Both the position numbers and the translations under genes were made by a program. 11,860 nucleotides of DNA, taken from positions 1 to 11,860 of the forward strand of contig CALALS010000087.1 in NCBI GenBank assembly GCA_937925525.1. The letters are read 5' to 3'. The stretch's first letter is position 1. Each line of letters starts with the position of its first letter. The notes under the pieces were generated by a model. It searched no databases. It had not been told where the DNA came from and was given only the letters and a program-made list of their open reading frames with translations. Below, in pieces: positions 5,900 through 11,860 of the stretch. Source of the DNA: an uncultured Flavobacteriales bacterium (lineage in GTDB: Bacteria > Bacteroidota > Bacteroidia > Flavobacteriales_E > Vicingaceae).

Positions 5900-6959
5900 G
5901 AACTCTTTCGCTCATGTTTTGGTGAATTTGTGTTAGAATGTCCTCCATACCAAACTTATACTCCCAATTTGGAAAATGGTTTTTGAATTTTGATACGTCT
6001 GAAATATACCAAATATGGTCACCAATTCTATTTGTTTCAGAATACTTGAAGTTCATCTTTTTACCTGTAATGTTTTCGCAAATATCAATTGCTTCCATCA
6101 TTGAGCAATTGGAATGTCGGCTTCCTCCAGCATTATAAACTTCACCTTGTCTTGGGTTTTGATAAAAATGCCAAAACATGTTTACTAAATCCCATGAATG
6201 AATATTATCTCTCACCTGCTTTCCTTTATAACCAAATATGGTGTATTCCGTTCCGGTAATGGCGCACTTCATTAAATAGGATAAAAAACCATGCAGTTGA
6301 GCACCTGAATGTTGTGGACCGGTTAAACAACCTCCTCTAAACACACCTACTTTCATTCCAAAGTACTTTCCGTATTCTTGACAAAGCACGTCTGCCGCAA
6401 CTTTTGATGCTCCAAATAAAGAATGTTTAGAATTGTCTATACTCATGGTTTCATCAATTCCTTTCTCATACCAATGATGAGATGAGTCCAATTCCCACCT
6501 CTTTTCCAATTCTACTAACGGGAGATAATTAGGCGTATCTCCATAAACTTTATTGGTTGAAGTAAATATAAAAACTGCCTCAGGGCAATTTAATCTTGTT
6601 AATTCTAATAAATTTAATGTTCCATTGGCATTAATCGTGAAATCTGTAATCGGCTCTCTTGCTGCCCAGTCATGGCTTGGTTGAGCTGCAGTATGAACAA
6701 TCATTTTCACATCAGCACCATATTCTTTAAATATTTTTTCTAAATCGTTATAGTTTCGAATATCGCAATTGTATGTTTTAAAGTTTGGATATTTTTCTTT
6801 TAAGCGATTTTCATTCCATTTTGTAGAAGCTTCTTCACCAAAGAAATAAGCACGCTGGTCATTATCAATACCAACTACCAAATCCATTTTTTCAGAAAGA
6901 AAACTTACCGACTCACTACCTATTAATCCGGCCGAACCGGTTACTATTGCTACATTCAT
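5892..6959 (-). CDS. NAD-dependent nucleotide-sugar epimerase, CDP-paratose/tyvelose 2-epimerase-like (extended SDR)
   Basis: A 355-residue extended short-chain dehydrogenase, probably acting on a nucleotide-activated sugar for surface glycans. The Rossmann signature TGSAGLIG is at 7-14, Asp32 ends strand 2 (choosing NAD), and AAQPSHDWA (91-99), TSTNKVYGD (133-141) and RGGCLTGPQHSGAQLHGF (208-225) follow, the last as in CDP-tyvelose epimerase-type proteins. YTIFGYKGKQVRDNIHS (239-255) is the usual sugar-nucleotide region. The catalytic YxxxK element reads FGASK, with Phe182 in place of Tyr and Lys186 kept. This is either a trait of the subfamily or a sign of altered chemistry. Length is normal and the frame is intact. 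The ATG (6959-6957) starts 9 bases after the antiporter stop, so it is the last gene of the operon. The exact substrate is not decidable here. Confidence 0.88.
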   Translation of the reverse strand: MNVAIVTGSAGLIGSESVSFLSEKMDLVVGIDNDQRAYFFGEEASTKWNENRLKEKYPNFKTYNCDIRNYNDLEKIFKEYGADVKMIVHTAAQPSHDWAAREPITDFTINANGTLNLLELTRLNCPEAVFIFTSTNKVYGDTPNYLPLVELEKRWELDSSHHWYEKGIDETMSIDNSKHSLFGASKVAADVLCQEYGKYFGMKVGVFRGGCLTGPQHSGAQLHGFLSYLMKCAITGTEYTIFGYKGKQVRDNIHSWDLVNMFWHFYQNPRQGEVYNAGGSRHSNCSMMEAIDICENITGKKMNFKYSETNRIGDHIWYISDVSKFKNHFPNWEYKFGMEDILTQIHQNMSERVLG

Positions 6960-6968
6960 ATATCTATA

Positions 6969-8858
6969 TTATGTTACTATTACTTTTTTACCAACAAACT
7001 TAACGATTAAAAAGAGGATTAACAATGCCACAGGGAAAAGGATAAAACTAGAAATCCCGAAAGCTGCCGGTATTGTTCCCATTACTATAGCTACAATTCC
7101 AACAGTAAGCGCATAAGGCAATTGAGTGTTTACGTGCTGAATATGATCGCAAGAAGTTGCCAAAGAACTCAAAATGGTAGTATCTGAAATAGGTGAACAA
7201 TGGTCGCCTAAAACTGAACCCGCCAATACACAAGAAACTACATTGTAAAAAATATTCATGGTTTCATCCATATTATAACCTGTATCCTGACTAATCTTCC
7301 ATGCGGCTGGCAACATTAATGGATAAAGAATGGCCATCGTTCCCCATGAAGAACCTGTAGAAAATGCTACAATAGCCGCTAACACAAAAGTAAGTGCCGG
7401 AACTAAAATCGGAGAAATATTATCTGATAAAATTAGCGTAATAAAATCTGCCGTATGTAAATGCTCTGTGATTAAAGCTAACGACCAAGCTAAAACTAAA
7501 ATAATGATAGCCGTTAGCATTGACTTAAAACCTTTAATAGACGACTCTATTGTTTTTCCTAACGACATTATTCGTTGAGAAATAGTAAGTAAAACTGCCA
7601 CTGCCAAACCAGCTAAAGAAGACCAAAGTAAAGCCAAGTAAGAATCGGAGCTACCAATAATTAAAGATAGCTTACGAGCAAAACTTAATGATTCATCTAT
7701 TTCTCCTGCCGCTTGTATTCCGGTATATAAAAGTCCGCAAATAGTTCCAACAATTACAACCAACACAGGTATAATGGCATTAAAAGCTTTTGGTTTAACA
7801 CCTTCAATAGCTTCAAACTCTTTCATTTCATCATCGGCTAAGTGAGAAACTTCTTGACTACTATCCGAAAGTCTTGCATTGGTTTCTGCCTTGTGCATTG
7901 GACCATAGTCTTTGTTCATTAAAATTAACATGAGCATAAATGCCAATGTTAAAATTGGGTAAAACGAATATGCCAAAGAATTAATAAAAATAGAATAGCT
8001 TCCTTCGTTCAGACCATCAATACTGGCTACACCATCTCCTATATAACCTAGCTCTGCCCCAATCCAGGTGGTAACAAAAGCTATAGCTGCCACCGGAGCT
8101 GCAGTTGAATCAACCAAATAGGCCAACTTTTCTCTTGAAATTTTAAGTTTATCTGTTACAGGTCTCATGGTGTTACCAACTACCAATGTATTCGCATAAT
8201 CATCAAAGAAAATTGCAACTCCCAAAAACCAAGTAGCTAATTGTCCATTTTTTGCATTAGAAGCAAATTTTGAAATACGATTTACTACTCCTTGCATTCC
8301 ACCATTTTTAGAAATGACCGCTACCATCCCTCCTATTATAGTGGAAAAAAGAATTACGGATATGTGCCCGGAATCATTAACTGAATCTACAATATATTCG
8401 GAAATAACCGCTTGAAATGCGCCAACTAATCCTAACAAAAAACCTTCTTGGTGATACTGAATAATAAATGCTCCGACAAAAATTCCAAACACCAAAGAGG
8501 TAACTACTTCTTTAAATACAAGTGCTAACAATATTGCAATTAACGGAGGCATAACGGACAACCAAAGTGCAATAGGATTAATTTCTTTTTCAAAGGTTTC
8601 ACCATCAACTACAATTGAAATGTTTTGCTTTTCATTTATAGTTAGTTCATAAACTGCCGAACCATTCGAAGAAATTAGCTGAACAACTTCACCGTTTATC
8701 TGAACCTGATTAGTATCATTTTGTAATCCTGAAAATTTTAGTTCGGTTTTTATGCCTTCTAAAGCATACTCCGGAAAATCAACTTCAGTAGAGAAACCAA
8801 TTGCCGGAACTAAAATTAAAATAAGAATAATGAGTTTTTTAATGTTTTTCATAATCAT
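6969..8858 (-). CDS. nhaC: NhaC-family Na+/H+ antiporter with exported N-terminal domain
   Basis: A 629-residue polytopic inner-membrane protein of the NhaC family (COG1757 type), which exchanges Na+ for H+, or in some members an organic acid. After about residue 95 there are some 11-13 hydrophobic helices. Conserved motifs include FFDDYANTLVVGNTMRP (about 216-232), DSTAAPVAAIAFVTTWIG (249-266), FSTGSSWGTMAILYPLMLP (498-516) and SVLGDHCSPISDTTILSS (547-564), which together are diagnostic. The N-terminus is unusual against a minimal NhaC: a signal-peptide-like stretch (about 6-22) and then about 70 residues of polar, beta-rich sequence (EVDFPEYALE onward) before the first core helix. A hydrophilic loop lies at about 314-357. 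Two ATGs compete as start (residues 1 and 3), with little consequence. The gene begins 3 bases after the SUI1 stop. The transported organic substrate, if any, is unknown. Confidence 0.92.
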   Translation of the reverse strand: MIMKNIKKLIILILILVPAIGFSTEVDFPEYALEGIKTELKFSGLQNDTNQVQINGEVVQLISSNGSAVYELTINEKQNISIVVDGETFEKEINPIALWLSVMPPLIAILLALVFKEVVTSLVFGIFVGAFIIQYHQEGFLLGLVGAFQAVISEYIVDSVNDSGHISVILFSTIIGGMVAVISKNGGMQGVVNRISKFASNAKNGQLATWFLGVAIFFDDYANTLVVGNTMRPVTDKLKISREKLAYLVDSTAAPVAAIAFVTTWIGAELGYIGDGVASIDGLNEGSYSIFINSLAYSFYPILTLAFMLMLILMNKDYGPMHKAETNARLSDSSQEVSHLADDEMKEFEAIEGVKPKAFNAIIPVLVVIVGTICGLLYTGIQAAGEIDESLSFARKLSLIIGSSDSYLALLWSSLAGLAVAVLLTISQRIMSLGKTIESSIKGFKSMLTAIIILVLAWSLALITEHLHTADFITLILSDNISPILVPALTFVLAAIVAFSTGSSWGTMAILYPLMLPAAWKISQDTGYNMDETMNIFYNVVSCVLAGSVLGDHCSPISDTTILSSLATSCDHIQHVNTQLPYALTVGIVAIVMGTIPAAFGISSFILFPVALLILFLIVKFVGKKVIVT

Positions 8859-8861
8859 AAA

Positions 8862-9197
8862 TTAACCGCCTACTCGTTTAGTTTTGTATCCTTCTTTGTT
8901 TAGTAACTCCATTACCTTTTCTCTCTTTTCTCCTTGCACAATTATAATTCCATCTTTTACACTTCCGCCCACACCGCATTTAGTTTTCAGCATTTTACCC
9001 AAATCATCTAAATCAGATTTTGAACCCACAAACCCTTCCACAATAGTAGCAATTTTACCGCCCTTATGGCGTTCTAATTTTACACTTAATGTTTGTTGAT
9101 TACTAGGCAATGTTTGTTCTTCCTCTTCACTCTCGTAATCATAGTTAAAATTGGGGTTAGTGCTATAAACAATATTTACTTTTTTCTTCTTTGACAT
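8862..9197 (-). CDS. SUI1/eIF1-like translation factor (YciH type)
   Basis: A 111-residue protein with a C-terminal SUI1 domain (about 36-111), the bacterial counterpart of eukaryotic eIF1 and of E. coli YciH. It is thought to act at the 30S subunit and affect initiation fidelity, although the bacterial role is poorly defined. Diagnostic stretches are ERHKGGKIATIVEGF (42-56) and LKTKCGVGGSVKDGIIIVQG (70-89). The first 35 residues are a basic start (MSKKKK) and an acidic linker (YESEEEEQ) without clear structure. The gene sits 2 bases after the upstream membrane protein stop and 3 bases before nhaC, so it must be cotranscribed. The symbol yciH could be used, but orthology to the E. coli gene is not established from this window. 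Confidence 0.93.
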   Translation of the reverse strand: MSKKKKVNIVYSTNPNFNYDYESEEEEQTLPSNQQTLSVKLERHKGGKIATIVEGFVGSKSDLDDLGKMLKTKCGVGGSVKDGIIIVQGEKREKVMELLNKEGYKTKRVGG

Positions 9198-9199
9198 TA

Positions 9200-10927
9200 C
9201 TATTTCTTTAATACATCATTAGAAATATAAAACTCTACATTGAAATTTCTAATTTTAATTTCTTTCTTGTCTCGATTCCAAATATAAAATTTAACTTTTT
9301 CATTAGCCTTTGGATGTTGAGAATATACGGGATAAAAATATTCTTTCCATTCATTTGCCGGCTGATTAGGAATATCATTTATTTTAAAAGCATAATAATA
9401 TTTAAGTCCTGTTTCATCAGAAAAATCAATTACAAAAAAGGTGTTTTCTGAATTATTAAACTCTACATCTAACCTCTCCAAATAAACTTTCCAATACATA
9501 TATGTTTCTGCTTCCGGGAAAAAGCCAGCATCATATTCTTGGGTAAAAGCAAATTCATCTTTTATCAAAACCTCTTCATCAGTGAGTGATACTTTTTTAA
9601 AAAATCCTAAACCACTTTTTGAATAGGGTTTTACATCAAAATTACCACCAATAGCATCAATATATTTATCATCTGTTTTTAAAAAAATGTATGTGTACTT
9701 TTCAAAGTTCATACTGAAATGATGAAGTATATTTACTTTATACTGATAGCTCTGAACAAGATTTAGAAAAATAAAAAAGACAAGTAGTGGATAAGTAATG
9801 AATTTAATTTTCTTTTGTTCGTTCAATAAAAAAGCCAATGGTATCGCAAACACTCCATAGTAATCGATAAAAGGTCTAAGACCAAATCCGGTTGCGTAAT
9901 TCCAACACCACCAAGCAGAAACAAAATAGGTCAACACAAAAAAGAAACCGATAAAATAAAGTGCACCGTTTTTGTATTTTTTATACATAAAGTATAGCCC
10001 TGCAATAGCCACTAAAAAAACGGGAGTGTAAATAAAGAGTCCTCTGTTAAAGCTAAAAAGCACCTTGAAAATTTGAGGGTTAAGAAAATAAAAACCTTCA
10101 TTTGCATAAGCATATAGCATCCATTCACCTGATTGGTCGTACCAAGAAATAAGCTGAATTAATCCAAGTATAACAACTAATAAAACCCCATAAACAATGG
10201 TTTTAATCGATTTTTTTAACCGAAGTAAAGCTTGTGAAAAATCGTATAAATCAAGAAATAAGAACGGTATAAAAAGTAATGTCAACCCATTAAAAGGTCT
10301 CACCAGCATAAGAATTGCAAAGCAGAATGCCGATAAAAAAAGACTTTTCTCGGAACCATTTTTAAAATAATTTCTAAGACATAAAAGAAGTGCATTAATA
10401 ATAAAGAATGAGTAAACATGAGACATTGTTGCCTCAATAAGAGTGTAGAATAAAACATTGGTACCAAAAGCTACCGCTAATGATGTAATATATGCTATCG
10501 GCTCTCTGATATTATAAGTAAGTAACAGTCTATACAAAAAGAATGAGCCTAAGACTAAATAAAAAATAGCTCCAATTCCCATAAAAAGTTGAAATGGTAA
10601 AGAGTATCCTGAAACCTCAAAATCAAATAAAGCAGCTGTAACATATCCGGCAGCAAAAAAAGGTGAAAGCAAAATAGCGGAGCCACAAGAATATTTATTG
10701 TAGTAAACGTCTTTAGGTTTGATTAAATATTGTAGGTCTGCATCAATATCTCTAGCCGATTCATCTATAAAATATTCTAAAAAATAATGATAATATCCTC
10801 TGCCGTCTGAATTAATTACATACTTCCATTGACCGTCATTAATTCTAAATTTCCAGAAAAGGAATAGTAGCACCAATAATGGTAAAAGTGTTTTGAGTAA
10901 ACCTATGTAACTGATTTTAAATTTCAC
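9200..10927 (-). CDS. Multi-pass membrane protein, putative GT-C (ArnT/GT39-like) glycosyltransferase
   Basis: A 575-residue protein with about 9-11 hydrophobic helices over residues 8-405 and a soluble C-terminal domain (about 405-575). After the first helix comes NSDGRGYYHYF (39-49), an acidic loop motif in the position where GT-C lipid-sugar transferases carry their catalytic Asp. YYNKYSCGSAILLSPFF (75-91) then follows, a conserved pattern I recall in such Bacteroidota proteins. Glycosyl transfer from a lipid-linked donor on the periplasmic face is inferred, not shown. The start is GTG (10927-10925), two bases after the upstream stop; no ATG lies in a better place because the first helix would be lost. 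It is a tandem paralog of the gene upstream: both share the segment around YAY..EGFYF and SMNFEKY...FLKT.DKY. The C-terminal domain ends in beta-rich sequence with IWN (about 550). Confidence 0.8.
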   Translation of the reverse strand: MKFKISYIGLLKTLLPLLVLLFLFWKFRINDGQWKYVINSDGRGYYHYFLEYFIDESARDIDADLQYLIKPKDVYYNKYSCGSAILLSPFFAAGYVTAALFDFEVSGYSLPFQLFMGIGAIFYLVLGSFFLYRLLLTYNIREPIAYITSLAVAFGTNVLFYTLIEATMSHVYSFFIINALLLCLRNYFKNGSEKSLFLSAFCFAILMLVRPFNGLTLLFIPFLFLDLYDFSQALLRLKKSIKTIVYGVLLVVILGLIQLISWYDQSGEWMLYAYANEGFYFLNPQIFKVLFSFNRGLFIYTPVFLVAIAGLYFMYKKYKNGALYFIGFFFVLTYFVSAWWCWNYATGFGLRPFIDYYGVFAIPLAFLLNEQKKIKFITYPLLVFFIFLNLVQSYQYKVNILHHFSMNFEKYTYIFLKTDDKYIDAIGGNFDVKPYSKSGLGFFKKVSLTDEEVLIKDEFAFTQEYDAGFFPEAETYMYWKVYLERLDVEFNNSENTFFVIDFSDETGLKYYYAFKINDIPNQPANEWKEYFYPVYSQHPKANEKVKFYIWNRDKKEIKIRNFNVEFYISNDVLKK

Positions 10928-10929
10928 AC

Positions 10930-11860
10930 TTAATTATTTACTGTACTAATTTTAACTTTATAATTCTTAATCAAAAAAGATTTTTTTTCTTTATTCCAGA
11001 TATAAACTTTAATGTTTTCATCAGGTTTTGGTTCCTGAACAGTAAATGTATAATAATAACTTTTCCATTCCTCTTTTTTATTTTCGGGAATATCATTTAA
11101 TAACACAGGTAAATACATCCTTAATTCATCTTCGGAAGAATAATCAATTACTAACATTGCATCTTTTGATGCATCTTGCGTTAAATCCATCCTATCGAGC
11201 CACACCTCTATAAACAACAGCTTTTTTCTATAAGGAATAGTTCCTTTTTCAACGTAAGCTGTACAATTAAATTCATTTTGAATTACACATTCTCCTTTTT
11301 CATTTTTGCCATCATTACATTCATAATGAAAAACATCACTCATTGGGTTTTTAGAGTACGGAGGTAAATCTAAACTACCGCCTAATGTGTTGACATATTT
11401 ATCGGATGTTTTTAAAAAATAGAACCAATACTTTTCAAAGTTCATGCTGTATTTGTGATATATGCTTTTATGAAACTGATAATTCTGAATAACACTCAAG
11501 CATAAAAACGCAACGCAGAGAGGCATGACAATAGTTTTTTTCCATTTTTTATTTTGGTCTAAAAGAAATGCAAGGGGTAAAGAAAATATGGCGTAAAAAT
11601 CAATCATTGCTCTTATTCCAAAACTTCCCACATAGTTCCAGCTCCACCAGGAAGAAATAAAATAGATAACTACAGAAAAAGAAAGCAACCAAAACAAAGC
11701 AAGTTGTTTATTCCTTTTATACATAAAAATTAATCCAAAAAGTGAAACAAAAAGTATTGGACTGTAAACAAACATCCCTGCATTGAAGCTAAACAGCACA
11801 TTAAGAATTTGAGGTTTATTAAAGTAAAAACCTTCATCGGAATATGCATACAAAACAATT
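10930..11860 (-). CDS. Multi-pass membrane protein, paralog of the downstream GT-C-like protein (5' end outside window)
   Basis: Partial: the frame is open to the window edge, where upstream codons read I-V before the in-frame TTG at 11853 (codons for IVLYAYSDEG match MLYAYANEG of the neighbour at about residue 270). That TTG is therefore an internal leucine, not a start, and roughly 265 residues including the DGxGYY loop should lie off-window. The visible part has about five hydrophobic segments, WWSWNYVGSFGIRAMIDFY (the neighbour has WWCWNYATGFGLRPFIDYY), then SMNFEKYWFYFLKTSDKY and a soluble beta-rich C-terminal domain. Compared with the neighbour, it has an extra cysteine-bearing loop (ECNDGKNEKGEC) early in that domain. 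Stop TAA at 10932-10930; the next gene starts two bases on. Role inferred as for the paralog. Confidence 0.8.
   Translation of the reverse strand, partial: IVLYAYSDEGFYFNKPQILNVLFSFNAGMFVYSPILFVSLFGLIFMYKRNKQLALFWLLSFSVVIYFISSWWSWNYVGSFGIRAMIDFYAIFSLPLAFLLDQNKKWKKTIVMPLCVAFLCLSVIQNYQFHKSIYHKYSMNFEKYWFYFLKTSDKYVNTLGGSLDLPPYSKNPMSDVFHYECNDGKNEKGECVIQNEFNCTAYVEKGTIPYRKKLLFIEVWLDRMDLTQDASKDAMLVIDYSSEDELRMYLPVLLNDIPENKKEEWKSYYYTFTVQEPKPDENIKVYIWNKEKKSFLIKNYKVKISTVNN

Noticed and set aside
7330..7578. Plus-strand ORF within the antiporter region
   Set aside because: It is antisense to conserved NhaC helices, with no start signal or recognisable domain.
8884..9099. Plus-strand ORF opposite the SUI1 gene
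   Set aside because: It is fully antisense to the conserved SUI1 domain, and its Pro/Ser/Phe-rich product looks non-coding.
11851..11853. TTG as the start of the right-most membrane protein
   Set aside because: The frame continues to the window edge, and this TTG aligns with an internal Leu of the paralog, so the true start is off-window.

Overview
The window reads as a chromosomal segment from a low-GC member of Bacteroidota, most likely order Flavobacteriales. The evidence is its AT-rich sequence, the absence of Shine-Dalgarno-like leaders, TAnnTTTG-type -7 promoter boxes, an apparently fused alpha/beta 2-oxoacid dehydrogenase E1, an exported YwqK-like repeat protein, and the ruvX-def gene order that I recall as common in flavobacteria. 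Coding density is very high: the largest non-coding gap is 88 bases. I see no tRNA or rRNA gene, CRISPR array, insertion sequence or phage gene.

Left block (1-2715, minus strand): ruvX (Holliday-junction resolvase fold) -> def (peptide deformylase) -> a TPR lipoprotein -> the N-terminal part of a thiamine-diphosphate-dependent 2-oxoacid dehydrogenase E1, which runs off the left edge. The def/lipoprotein gap is 1 base and the lipoprotein/E1 gap 24 bases, so at least def through E1 looks cotranscribed. TAnnTTTG boxes lie only 4 bases upstream of the ruvX and def ATG codons.

Centre (2804-5127, plus strand): ribBA (bifunctional riboflavin biosynthesis enzyme), divergent from ruvX across 88 bases, overlaps by one base (TAATG) a membrane-anchored endonuclease/exonuclease/phosphatase-fold gene. 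That gene converges with the minus-strand YwqK-like gene, and the two stop codons share one CTAG palindrome.

Right block (5892-11860, minus strand): a tight run of five genes with gaps of 2, 2, 3 and 9 bases: two tandem paralogous multi-pass membrane proteins resembling GT-C/ArnT-type glycosyltransferases (the first cut by the right edge), a bacterial SUI1/eIF1-like protein, an NhaC-family antiporter with an exported N-terminal domain, and an extended-SDR nucleotide-sugar epimerase of the CDP-paratose/tyvelose type. The two glycosyltransferase-like proteins and the epimerase suggest a surface-glycan role for the run. The SUI1 and NhaC genes do not obviously fit that and may be co-transcribed passengers. 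Downstream, the YwqK-like gene (5124-5864) has its own promoter in the end of the epimerase gene.

Most of the window is recognisable housekeeping and envelope content. I did not find a clearly new defence or mobile system. The points most worth a second look are the Phe in place of the catalytic Tyr in the epimerase, the near-leaderless promoter arrangement, the unusual membership of the right-hand operon, and the tandem GT-like paralogs.
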